From: Pseudomonadota bacterium
Lineage (GTDB): Bacteria; Bdellovibrionota_C; UBA2361; OMIW01
Direction: 5' to 3'
Length of the DNA stretch: 24,551 bases
NCBI GenBank assembly: GCA_900299205.1
Contig: OMIW01000077.1
Span: forward strand, 1-24,551
The notes below the pieces were generated by a model that was not told where the DNA came from, made no database searches, and worked only from the letters and a program-made list of their open reading frames with translations. Every line of letters starts with the position of its first letter. Positions within the stretch are counted from its first letter, which is position 1. This document shows positions 8,177 through 15,896 of this stretch, piece by piece. A program made the position numbers and the translations under genes.

Positions 8177-8922
8177 GAACCTTCCTTTGGACGAACGCCG
8201 GTCGGCTCGTTTAGCCGTTCCTGAGCGCGCAGGAAATATTGATCGCTGGCCCGCTGAAACAAAAGCAGGTCGAGAATGACGAGATTCTTCCGAACACCCT
8301 GCATAATCGCATAATAATCGATGAGGCTCTCTTCTGAAAGATCTTTTGGCGGATGTATCTGAGCAATCTTGTGCCGCGAATTTGAGGGGTCTTTCTCCCG
8401 ATAGTAGTCGTGCATATACCAATCAGCTAGTGATAGCCCCTCAAATTGGATGCGAAACGGCTTGTCGCGAAAAAGTTTAGAGGCGGGGCTCTCAAGCCTT
8501 TGGAAGAAGATCTGTCGAATTCCCCGAGTTGACGGATCAACAGAAAGGAAAAGCTGAATGACGCCACCCTTTCCGGGAATATTAACCCCGTGAACAATCC
8601 CTATCTTTTCTGCACCCCGAAATATCGAATATACCGTGTAGGGGGTGTCGATGCGATCAAAAACGGGGTCCGTTTCTCTTCCTATTCTCGATTCGAGTTC
8701 CTTGAATTGATATTCACCGTTCGCGAGCGAGGAGAAAGTTACGACATCTTCCTTGTATGACGTCATATCTGGAAAAACAAATCGAAGGTCCTGCGCGGGG
8801 TTCGTCAGGGTGCATCCTATCGCTGCAGATGCGACGTGAGGATTCAGACAGAGTGATATCAGGATGCCGATGAGCGAGACAAGGAATACTTTTCTGACAG
8901 AATAGAGGCGGGAGAAAATCAT
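8173..8922 (-). CDS. Periplasmic protein resembling FMN-binding (NosR/RnfG-type) domains
   Basis: This 249-residue protein has a signal peptide (hydrophobic residues 12-27, cleavage likely after VASA at 33). The mature domain begins NPAQDLRFVFPD. It then shows YTVYSIFRGAEKIGIVHGVNIPGKGGVIQ, a pattern of strand, Gly-rich turn and 'VxxDxxxxxI' (LFLSVDPSTRGIRQI) that I associate with FMN-binding domains. The covalent-flavin SGAT-type motif is not present, so flavin attachment cannot be claimed. The C-terminal YYAIMQGVRKNLVILDLLL is a conserved-looking helix. It lies 4 bases after the outer-membrane barrel gene and overlaps the next gene by 4 bases. The domain assignment is tentative; only its periplasmic location and operon membership are solid. 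Confidence 0.8.
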   Translation of the reverse strand: MIFSRLYSVRKVFLVSLIGILISLCLNPHVASAAIGCTLTNPAQDLRFVFPDMTSYKEDVVTFSSLANGEYQFKELESRIGRETDPVFDRIDTPYTVYSIFRGAEKIGIVHGVNIPGKGGVIQLFLSVDPSTRGIRQIFFQRLESPASKLFRDKPFRIQFEGLSLADWYMHDYYREKDPSNSRHKIAQIHPPKDLSEESLIDYYAIMQGVRKNLVILDLLLFQRASDQYFLRAQERLNEPTGVRPKEGS

Positions 8923-8926
8923 AAGA

Positions 8927-10237
8927 TTACCAATATCGATAGTATTGCAACGACACGATCGAGCCGGATCCCCGTGAGGGTGAGGATATTATCTGCTCGA
9001 CCGAGAGGTCCATCCAGTGGAGGTTTGCATTTGCGATGTCGTTCGTAAAATACCAGGCAATGTCGTAGATAATCGAACGGGAAACGCCTCCGGATCGAGA
9101 GGTATTCACGAGTGCATCAGTGGGAGGATGATGGTGATGACCCCCCGAGGTGGATGGAGTTCCCTGATCGAGCCACTGCTGACGAAGCTGCAGGTTTGCC
9201 CCCAACTGCCGCTTGTTGGTGAGATAGCCGAATTGATGAAGCTGCATCACGGTGCTGCGGTTATTGTCTGAGCCGACCGATAACTCGTTGGTTAGGGTAA
9301 AACTGCCGCGTTCAGTGGGCACGATGTAGCGCAGGTCAGGCCCAACCCGCATCGTGCGTATAATATCCGAGCCGTCAAATATCGCTGCTTGATGGGGAGA
9401 TGCAAGTCGCTCGCCGACGAGGGCACCCACGCCTGCTTCTAGCCCGTAGCGGTTCTTTATCGAGGTGCTTGTTCCGACGCGCACTCCGAGTAAGCCTGAT
9501 TGCCCCGCAAATCTAAAGTCATATCCTGAACCGACCAAATAGTAGATATCGTATGATGCGTATTCGGTCAGGTTTCCCCAGAATCCCGCGTACCAATCTC
9601 GCTCGAATCCGATATTCTGATCGTTGGAGAGTTGCAAGACCGTACCGTGAGTGTCGGTCGCGAGATTAAGTCCGAGGGGAAGGTAAAATCGACCGATACG
9701 GAGGTTCGCGACTCCTATGAGGGATGACGCCTGCTCGGCTCCGACAAGAAATGATGCTGGATTGTAGAGGTCGCAGTATGCATTATGATACTCAACTGCC
9801 CAAGGTATCCGGTCCTCCCCTTCTCTGTCCGATATGATTGGGATGTACCCGTCGCGTCGAACGAGGCGAGCCTGAAGATCGCATGAACCGATGGTACTGG
9901 TCTCGCTCTGGAATCGTCTCAGCCACTCGAATCCGATTGAGTGTCGGTTCGAGATTTCAGAGGAAGTATTTTCTGTGCGCTCCGGTTGATAGCTAACGTC
10001 ACGCACGACGGTCTGAAGAAAAAGCTCTCTTCGAAATTGCGTATTTTGGGCCCACCATGGTTCCTGGGAAGGATCAGCCGTCGGGGAGGTGGCGCGAGGT
10101 TCGAGATCCGTAAAGGGGTCGATGCCATCGCGTGGGGCTGCGATAGATACCGGGGGGAAGCTCCACGCGATGATAAAAAAGAGCAGTAGACCTAGGATGA
10201 TCCGACCAAAGGACTGGCCGAGGGAGGAGTGTGGCAT
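8927..10237 (-). CDS. Probable outer-membrane beta-barrel protein with His4 loop
   Basis: The gene encodes 436 residues, with a signal peptide (hydrophobic 13-27, likely cleavage after SIAA at 34). The mature chain alternates polar and hydrophobic residues with many aromatic girdle positions (for example YDIYYLVGSGYDFRFAG). It ends in LQYYRYW, a terminal aromatic residue recognised by the BAM machinery. A loop near the C-terminus reads GGHHHHPPTD (His 367-370, encoded at 9128-9139), consistent with metal binding at a surface or periplasmic turn. The specific porin family is not recognised. Translation starts 8 bases after the receiver-like gene, with AGGAGG in the end of that gene. Being directly upstream of a periplasmic protein and ABC genes, it likely supplies the outer-membrane part of the same system. 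Confidence 0.82.
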   Translation of the reverse strand: MPHSSLGQSFGRIILGLLLFFIIAWSFPPVSIAAPRDGIDPFTDLEPRATSPTADPSQEPWWAQNTQFRRELFLQTVVRDVSYQPERTENTSSEISNRHSIGFEWLRRFQSETSTIGSCDLQARLVRRDGYIPIISDREGEDRIPWAVEYHNAYCDLYNPASFLVGAEQASSLIGVANLRIGRFYLPLGLNLATDTHGTVLQLSNDQNIGFERDWYAGFWGNLTEYASYDIYYLVGSGYDFRFAGQSGLLGVRVGTSTSIKNRYGLEAGVGALVGERLASPHQAAIFDGSDIIRTMRVGPDLRYIVPTERGSFTLTNELSVGSDNNRSTVMQLHQFGYLTNKRQLGANLQLRQQWLDQGTPSTSGGHHHHPPTDALVNTSRSGGVSRSIIYDIAWYFTNDIANANLHWMDLSVEQIISSPSRGSGSIVSLQYYRYW

Positions 10238-10245
10238 GAGAGTGT

Positions 10246-10977
10246 TTATTCCTCCTTCTCTTCCCGCAATTTCGCCTTCTGTCGTTTCTCAAGCAGCTGG
10301 CGTCGAAGGCCCGCTAGGCGACCGCGCTTTCGCGGAGTAAGCGTGTCACAGATGTCGATCAATGTTGTCACAAACCCTCCCGAGCCGCCATCACAGAACA
10401 GCCGGAGAGATGACGACGAATTGTGAAGAGGATCCTTCTTAATTTTCGCACTGTCAATGCTACCTCCCGAATTCGAGGCCTTCGTCAGCTCAGCGGCGAC
10501 TCGGTCAATTTCATTCAAGAGATTTCGAAGGAGCACCTCATTCTTGATCGGCGAGCGAAGAATTTTCGGATCAAACGGCTGACCGTTCGTAGCCTCTCCT
10601 ATGGCATTGTCAAGCATGGGCAATGAAATGGGTAGCAATAGGTATGAACGAGAACCCGCAAGTATCATGTCTACCACTCTGTCTGGGTCTGGGTCCTGAG
10701 AGGCCGCAATCAAAATTGGCGGGGTCTTCAACTGCCGAATCCGTTGAGCAAAGATAATCGGATTTATGTCAGATTCTTCGACGGAGAAAATGACGTGAGA
10801 GAAACGTTCGCCAGCCACCCGTTGTAATGCGGCGCTGTGAAACAGAACGTGACGGGCGCTGCCGTACTGAAGCTTTACGAGCTGCCGTGTAAGCTCCTCC
10901 AGCCCCCATCCAACAACAAGGATGGAGGCGGTCTCGCGCTCCTTGGCGCTCATGAGAAACGACGGTCCCTCTTTCAT
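10246..10977 (-). CDS. Receiver-like (pseudo-receiver) protein with basic C-terminal tail
   Basis: The gene encodes about 244 residues. The first 120 follow the CheY fold pattern: ASILVVG strand, a helix, HVLFH strand, SHVIFSV strand, PPILIAAS strand and SYLLLPIS strand. The phosphoryl-acceptor Asp after the third strand is replaced (HVIFSVEESD), and the conserved Lys of the fifth strand is missing (LLLPI), so phosphorylation in the normal way is unlikely. The rest is helical, ending in an Arg/Lys-rich tail (about the last 35 residues) that could contact nucleic acid or membrane. The start is uncertain: TTG 10992, ATG 10977 and ATG 10953 are all in frame, and 10953 lies closest to the domain. 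It sits 8 bases before the outer-membrane barrel gene, so it may control or scaffold that system. Confidence 0.75.
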   Translation of the reverse strand: MKEGPSFLMSAKERETASILVVGWGLEELTRQLVKLQYGSARHVLFHSAALQRVAGERFSHVIFSVEESDINPIIFAQRIRQLKTPPILIAASQDPDPDRVVDMILAGSRSYLLLPISLPMLDNAIGEATNGQPFDPKILRSPIKNEVLLRNLLNEIDRVAAELTKASNSGGSIDSAKIKKDPLHNSSSSLRLFCDGGSGGFVTTLIDICDTLTPRKRGRLAGLRRQLLEKRQKAKLREEKEE

Positions 10978-11096
10978 AGGTGATGAAGTCAAAGAGCATT
11001 TCCGTGGAGGTATCGGCAGGACAGGGGGTTACCTTGAGATTTTTATCCGCTCAGTGAGTTCGGAGGGGATTTTGCGGCCCACAAGGAGCCGGTCTT

Positions 11097-11360
11097 TCAG
11101 AGGCCGGTGTCCCCATTCAAAGCCGCGCGAAGTGCCATCTTAGCTGAGAGGACCCCAGCCGCGAGGCCGTCAGCGTATGTGTAGCGAGGGTCTGTTATGA
11201 GGGGGGTAAAATTGTCGGGATTCAGAAGGTCCTCGTCAGTGAGGCGTGGGTTGAGAGTATGGGCTATCTGCTTTGCCTGGATGAGAAAATGGTGGTGAAG
11301 ACCTTCGAGCTCACGTTCGATGAGGGAGAGAAGTTCTTCTCGGGAGAGTGCGTCGGCCAT
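11097..11360 (-). CDS. Small helical protein of unknown function
   Basis: I do not recognise this 87-residue acidic, mainly helical, soluble-looking protein. Visible features are a leucine/glutamate helix with HHH at about residues 22-26, a TDEDLLNPDNF segment in the middle and an Ala-rich C-terminal helix. The ATG at 11360 is 8 bases after the TPR gene stop. A TTG at 11372 overlaps that stop as TTGA and would add four residues; neither has a clear ribosome-binding site. Close packing with the TPR gene makes a real coding sequence likely. About 120 bases separate it from the receiver-like gene, so the cluster could be two transcripts. Confidence 0.65.
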   Translation of the reverse strand: MADALSREELLSLIERELEGLHHHFLIQAKQIAHTLNPRLTDEDLLNPDNFTPLITDPRYTYADGLAAGVLSAKMALRAALNGDTGL

Positions 11361-11368
11361 GAGCGTGT

Positions 11369-11905
11369 TCAATCAAGAGGGGATTTATCGTCAGGTACGT
11401 TCGGTGTCGTTGCTAAACCCCCGCCTTCCTCTAGAGCTCGCAAGTAAGCTAACATCCCGAAAATGTTTGGATTGTAGGCTATTTGTGGAATCTCAAGAAG
11501 GTACGTTCTCGCCTCATCCAGTCGGTTAAGGGGGATTAGGGCTGCGGCAAGCTCCTCTCGGGCAGCATGAAGGGACGGATCGAGATTGAGAGCTGTTCGC
11601 GCATGTTCAACGGCCACCTCGAATTGATGGCCGGCAAGGTGACAGCGCGAGAGAAGCACCCAAGAAAGGGCACAGGAGGGCCGTAAAGTCACGGAAGCTT
11701 TCGCCGCGCCGTAAGCCGTCCGCAAATCTCCCCCTGAGAGGGCGGCCTCTCCCACGAGGAGTTGGCCACGAGCCCAATAAGGAAATCGACGAACTACCCT
11801 CCGAACCTGAGGAACAATCTCGCCTTCAGGAATGCCTGATCTACGGGCCGCTGTTAGCCAGAAAGAGCAGAGCAGGTTGGCTATTTTCTGCGCGAGCGAA
11901 AACAT
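11369..11905 (-). CDS. TPR-repeat protein
   Basis: The protein has 178 residues. Consecutive helix pairs with tetratricopeptide spacing are visible from about residue 45 to 160: LVGEAALSGGDLRTAYGAAKAS, then WVLLSRCHLAGHQFEVAVEHARTALNLDPS, then REELAAALIPLNRLDEARTYL. The second has the classical G/A and P positions of a TPR. There is no signal peptide; the first residues are moderately hydrophobic. TPRs bind protein partners, so an adaptor role is expected, but the partner is not identifiable. It lies between a single-pass membrane protein gene (23 bases upstream) and a small helical protein gene, forming a three-gene set after purF. Confidence 0.82.
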   Translation of the reverse strand: MFSLAQKIANLLCSFWLTAARRSGIPEGEIVPQVRRVVRRFPYWARGQLLVGEAALSGGDLRTAYGAAKASVTLRPSCALSWVLLSRCHLAGHQFEVAVEHARTALNLDPSLHAAREELAAALIPLNRLDEARTYLLEIPQIAYNPNIFGMLAYLRALEEGGGLATTPNVPDDKSPLD

Positions 11906-11928
11906 CAGGACCCGCTTATCCTCCGATA

Positions 11929-12144
11929 TTAATGTCCAAGCCGATCATCGGGCGACTGAGACGCGGGGAGCGTGGTCTGAGCTGATCGGAGTTCAAGAAG
12001 AGTTTGCCCCAGCTTTCGTTCGCGGGGAGAATTACTTAAGGTCTCATCAACGGTGTAGAGCCCAAAGGCGAAGAGGACAGCCACTGAGCCCGCAATTGCG
12101 AACCATCGGACCCCTCGCTGTGTTTCATTTTTATCGGTGATCAT
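11929..12144 (-). CDS. Small single-pass membrane protein
   Basis: The gene encodes 71 residues. A short polar N-terminus is followed by one TM segment (WFAIAGSVAVLFAFGLYTV, about 16-34) and a polar tail that includes a leucine-rich helix (RKLGQTLLELRSAQ). It is unrecognised. The start chosen is ATG 12144, with AGGTGGA about 12 bases upstream. The reading frame is open for 29 more codons, but that extension is basic and has no ribosome-binding site. Position directly before the TPR gene suggests a membrane anchor for that protein. It starts 142 bases after purF on the same strand. Confidence 0.6.
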   Translation of the reverse strand: MITDKNETQRGVRWFAIAGSVAVLFAFGLYTVDETLSNSPRERKLGQTLLELRSAQTTLPASQSPDDRLGH

Positions 12145-12193
12145 GATTGTTTCTTTCCACCTTTTTGTTCTAGCGGCTTGTCGGGGGAAACGC

Positions 12194-12208
12194 ATCCCTC
12201 GAAGGGAT
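12194..12208 (-). other. Small perfect hairpin between purF and the membrane-protein gene
   Basis: ATCCCT and AGGGAT form a 6-base perfect stem around a 3-base loop. On the minus strand it is followed by GCGTTTCCCCC rather than a T-run, so it is at best a weak terminator or pausing site after purF. Confidence 0.3.
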
Positions 12209-12285
12209 CGCTTGAGTCCTGATGGTGCCACGATCCCCTATTTCACACCAGCTCAACGATTCTGGCAATGTTCTTGACGGCTCGA

Positions 12286-13674
12286 TCAACGATTGGCGGG
12301 TACTCCGGCTCGATAATTACCCGTGAAGCACGCATCGCAGAATGAACCGGGTCTACTGCCTACCGCCCTATACATGCCCTCAACCGAGAGGTAGGCGAGG
12401 CTATCGGCCCCAATAAAGGTCCTAACCTGGTCGGTTGAGAGAGACGAACTGATGAGCTCCTCCTTGGTAGGGGTGTCGATACCATAGAAGCAAGGGGATA
12501 TAGTGGGAGGGGCCGAGATCCTTACATGTACCTCTCGTGCGCCCGCTCGTCGAATCATCTGGACGAGCTTTTTCGAGGTTGTTCCCCTGACGATTGAATC
12601 GTCTACCACGATAACTCGCTTCCCTTCAATCAACTCTCTGCTTGGATTGAGCTTCAATTTAACCCCGAAATCTCGAATCGATTGCTTGGGCTCAATAAAT
12701 GTTCGTCCCACATAATGATTTCGGATGAGACCGAGTTCGAATTGGATGCCAGATCGGTGAGCATATCCGAGGGCTGCAGCAACGCCTGAGTCGGGGACGG
12801 GAATCACGATATCCGCAGGAACAGGGGACTCCGCCGCGAGCTCCTCCCCCATTCTTTTGCGTATCGGATATACTGTCTTCTCAAAGACCATCGAGTCGGG
12901 CCGAGCGAAATAGACAAACTCAAAGATGCATGGGGCCGGGTTTGTCGGAGGGAATGGGAAATAGCTGGCGCGCGATCCTTCCCCTGATATTTCAATAACC
13001 TCGCCCGGAGAGATGTCTCGTTCGTAGTCGGCGCCGATAAGATCGAAGGCACAGGTCTCTGAGGCGAGTACGGTCGCGCCGTTCAGCTTGCCGAGGGCGA
13101 GCGGGCGCAGTCCAAAGCGGTCTCGTGCTGCATACAGCGTTTTGGGAGTTAAGATAAGGAGAGAAAACGCCCCCTCGGCGCGGAGGAGGGCAGCGTTCAC
13201 CCGCTCGGTGAGGGGTCGAGAGCGGTCTCCTCTCGCGATAAGATGAAGAAATACCTCAGTGTCGGAGGATGATGCGAAGATTGCGCCCTCTTGCACCAGC
13301 TCCTGTCGCAATTCGTCGGCGTTGATAAGATTACCGTTGTGCGCTACCGCTATGGGCCCATCAGCTAATTCTGCGGTAAAAGGCTGCACATTAAAGAGGT
13401 GGTTCCCTCCCGCCGTAGTATATCGAACGTGACCAATCGCATTTCGTCCTGAAAGGTCTGCAAAATCAAATCTTTGAAACACGTCAGCAACTAAACCAAG
13501 CCCCCGATAGGCACGAAGTGCTCCGTTCGGACCGGGGTCTCCCGCGACGACCCCCGCTGCTTCCTGACCTCGGTGTTGTTGGGAATAAAGCCCCAGATAA
13601 GCGAGGTTCGCAGCCTCTGGGTGGCCCCAGATGGCCATAAGGCCGCATTCGTCCCTGAATCCTGATTGAGACAT
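12286..13674 (-). CDS. purF: Amidophosphoribosyltransferase
   Basis: Catalyses the first committed step of purine synthesis, transferring glutamine amide nitrogen to PRPP to give phosphoribosylamine; cytoplasmic. The 462-residue length is typical. The start MSQSGFRDECGLMAIWG places the Ntn nucleophile at C10 after a 9-residue propeptide, as in the Bacillus type. The ATG at 13674 has AGGAA 6 bases upstream, and a longer reading frame to 13734 would only lengthen the propeptide. Glutaminase residues YTTAGG and AHNGNL (about 85-116) are present, as is the PRPP loop VIVVDDSIVRGTT (354-366). Cysteines C249, C395, C446 and C449 match the four ligands of the Bacillus subtilis 4Fe-4S cluster, so an oxygen-sensitive cluster is predicted. 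It is divergent from prkA. Confidence 0.97.
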   Translation of the reverse strand: MSQSGFRDECGLMAIWGHPEAANLAYLGLYSQQHRGQEAAGVVAGDPGPNGALRAYRGLGLVADVFQRFDFADLSGRNAIGHVRYTTAGGNHLFNVQPFTAELADGPIAVAHNGNLINADELRQELVQEGAIFASSSDTEVFLHLIARGDRSRPLTERVNAALLRAEGAFSLLILTPKTLYAARDRFGLRPLALGKLNGATVLASETCAFDLIGADYERDISPGEVIEISGEGSRASYFPFPPTNPAPCIFEFVYFARPDSMVFEKTVYPIRKRMGEELAAESPVPADIVIPVPDSGVAAALGYAHRSGIQFELGLIRNHYVGRTFIEPKQSIRDFGVKLKLNPSRELIEGKRVIVVDDSIVRGTTSKKLVQMIRRAGAREVHVRISAPPTISPCFYGIDTPTKEELISSSLSTDQVRTFIGADSLAYLSVEGMYRAVGSRPGSFCDACFTGNYRAGVPANR

Positions 13675-13964
13675 GATAGTTCCTGACAGAAGACGGTATC
13701 TCGAAGTTAGATTTCGACCGATTGATACAGGCAAATTGCTCCCGATTAGCGTCGGATGTGCCGCGCATTCTATCCGATAGGAAGAAGCGAGGGAACAAAA
13801 AGGATATCGTCAATCGTGATGAAACGGCTTTCTGATATTATTTCGAAGAAAAGATACCGGAACAAAAAACATCTACCAACCGAATCGACCAAACTCTCAT
13901 CATATCACAAGACGTAAGAAGAGGAGCGCCCGAGGAACAGGGAGTGACTGCGAGAGGAGCGACT
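13675..13964. other. Divergent purF/prkA intergenic region
   Basis: This 290-base region must hold promoters for both directions. I see a TATTAT at 13836-13841 that could be a -10 box for prkA, but no good -35 box at the right distance. No riboswitch-like or terminator structure is evident on either strand. The last 50 bases are purine-rich and include the prkA ribosome-binding site AGGAG at about 13955-13959. Confidence 0.35.
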
Positions 13965-15893
13965 ATGACTGAAGAGTTTCAAAGGATTATTCAACAAGAT
14001 CGAGAAGCGAGAAAAAAAGCGAGCTGGAAGGGCACGCTTCTGGAGTATCTCGAGCTCGTTCAGGAGGGTCCTGATCTCGCCAAATTATCGCACAAAAGGC
14101 TTTACGATATGATAGTTTCGTGCGGAGTGCGCGACATATCGGCCGATGAAGATCCAAAATTAAAACGGCTCTACAAGTCGGGCAGTGTTCGAACCTACAA
14201 CTTCTTCTCCGACGAGTTTTACGGCATGGAGAAGACGATTAACCAGATTGTGCGATACTTTCACTCTGCCTCACTCAAGGGCGAGGAGAGTCGCCAGGTT
14301 CTCTATTTTGTAGGGCCCGTCGGGTCGGGAAAGAGCTCACTGGTTGAGCGGTTGAAGAAGGGGCTCGAGGAGCTGAGCTTTTTCTACGCGATAGATGGAT
14401 GCCCAATGTATGAGGAGCCGCTCCATTTGATCCCGCGACACTTGAGGAAAGAGTTCTCAAAACGGCTCGGTGTTCAGATTGAGGGCGACCTTTGTCCCGT
14501 CTGTCGATATCGACTTAAGGAAGAGTTTCAGGGGCGGTGGGAGGAAATGCCGATCCGCACCCACGAGTTCAGCATTCGAGCAAAGCGAGGTGTCGGCGTT
14601 GTTCCGCCAGTAGATCCTAACAATCAGGATACGAGCGTTTTGATAGGGGGGGAAGACATTTCAAAACTCGACCTGTATTCGGAGGGTGACCCGCGGGTAC
14701 TTGACCTATCGGGTGCGCTCAACGTCGGAAACCGGGGTATGGTTGAGTTTATCGAGGTCTTCAAAAATGAGACTGAGTATCTTCACGCGATGATCACTGC
14801 CACGCAGGAGAAGTCGATACCCGCGCCGGGGCGGCACGGGATGATCTACGTCGATACCTGTATTGTCGCCCATTCAAACGAAGCCGAATGGAAAAAGTTT
14901 AAGAGCGACCATACGAACGAGGCAATTCTCGATCGTATTGTTACAGTGAAGGTTCCGTATAATCTGAGACTCTCAGAGGAAGTCAAGATTTATCGCAAGC
15001 TCATTCGACAGTCACGATTCACCGCAGATATAGCTCCTCATACGATCGAGGTTGCCTCGATGTTCGCGATTTTGAGCCGACTCGATCCAACTAATAAATG
15101 TGATCTTCTCACAAAACTAAAGCTCTACAATGGTGAAGAGGTCGTCGAGAAGGGAAGGACGAAGAAGATAGATATTACAGAGCTCCGTGAAGAGGCAAAG
15201 AGCGAGGGGATGACCGGTATTTCAACCCGCTTTATTATGAAGGCGCTCGACAACGCATTATCGGATAATATCGAGGCGAACTGCATACATCCGATTAGCG
15301 TTCGTGAAGCATTAGTGAATATGGTGAAGGAATCAGACTTCGCTGATGATGTGAGGAAGCGATATCTCGAGTTCCTTCAGGATACCCTTCACAAGGAGTA
15401 TCTTGAGATACTCGAAAAGGAGATTACGAAAGCCTTCGTTTACTCATATCAGGAACAGGCAGAATCTCTCTTCCAAAACTATCTTGATCATGCCGAGGCG
15501 TATGTGACGAAGCGACGATTCAAGGATCGGAATACTGGCGAAGAGTTAGAGCCTGATGAATCCTTTATGAAGTCGATTGAGGAACAGATAGCAATTGTCG
15601 GTACTGCGGCGGATGGATTTAGGCAAGAGGTTATTGCTTATCTCTGGAGTATCGGACGCAAAGGAGAAAAAATTACGTATGAGAGCTATGAGCCTTTGAA
15701 AGAGGCGATTGAGAAAAAGCTGATGGCGAGTGTCCGAGATGTTTCGCGGATTATCACCAAAGCACGAACGCGTGATGATGACCAGTCTAAGAAGTACGAC
15801 CGGATGGTTGAACAGCTAATAAGGAATGGGTATCCCGCAAGTTGTGTGGATACGATTCTTAAATACGCGGCTAACAACCTCTGGAAAGATTAG
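13965..15893 (+). CDS. prkA: PrkA-family serine protein kinase / AAA+ protein
   Basis: The protein has 642 residues, normal for PrkA/YeaG. An N-terminal AAA+ domain carries Walker A GPVGSGKS at 117-124. The C-terminal region is the PrkA kinase-like domain. The protein is cytoplasmic; family members act in stress and starvation survival and sporulation control, and some are reported to have protease activity. The start is ATG 13965 with AGGAG 6 bases upstream, rather than GTG 13944. It is the first gene of the conserved trio with DUF444 and SpoVR genes, and only 3 bases separate its stop from the next start. Confidence 0.95.
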   Translation: MTEEFQRIIQQDREARKKASWKGTLLEYLELVQEGPDLAKLSHKRLYDMIVSCGVRDISADEDPKLKRLYKSGSVRTYNFFSDEFYGMEKTINQIVRYFHSASLKGEESRQVLYFVGPVGSGKSSLVERLKKGLEELSFFYAIDGCPMYEEPLHLIPRHLRKEFSKRLGVQIEGDLCPVCRYRLKEEFQGRWEEMPIRTHEFSIRAKRGVGVVPPVDPNNQDTSVLIGGEDISKLDLYSEGDPRVLDLSGALNVGNRGMVEFIEVFKNETEYLHAMITATQEKSIPAPGRHGMIYVDTCIVAHSNEAEWKKFKSDHTNEAILDRIVTVKVPYNLRLSEEVKIYRKLIRQSRFTADIAPHTIEVASMFAILSRLDPTNKCDLLTKLKLYNGEEVVEKGRTKKIDITELREEAKSEGMTGISTRFIMKALDNALSDNIEANCIHPISVREALVNMVKESDFADDVRKRYLEFLQDTLHKEYLEILEKEITKAFVYSYQEQAESLFQNYLDHAEAYVTKRRFKDRNTGEELEPDESFMKSIEEQIAIVGTAADGFRQEVIAYLWSIGRKGEKITYESYEPLKEAIEKKLMASVRDVSRIITKARTRDDDQSKKYDRMVEQLIRNGYPASCVDTILKYAANNLWKD

Positions 15894-15896
15894 TCT

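Noticed and set aside
7260-8279. Long plus-strand open frame of 339 codons antisense to the permease and OB-fold genes
   Set aside because: It crosses two well-supported genes, is very rich in Arg, Cys and Ser, and has no domain pattern; it is a shadow of the opposite strand.
8177-8422. N-terminal extension of the OB-fold gene
   Set aside because: It overlaps the periplasmic-protein gene in another frame. The GTG at 8176 has a good ribosome-binding site and is followed directly by a TM segment.
9128-9139. His run as an engineered tag
   Set aside because: Only four His residues, internal and in a natural Gly/Pro turn; no vector sequence is present.
13836-13841. TATTAT as a definite prkA promoter -10 box
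   Set aside because: No convincing -35 hexamer at 16-18 bases; left as a possibility only.
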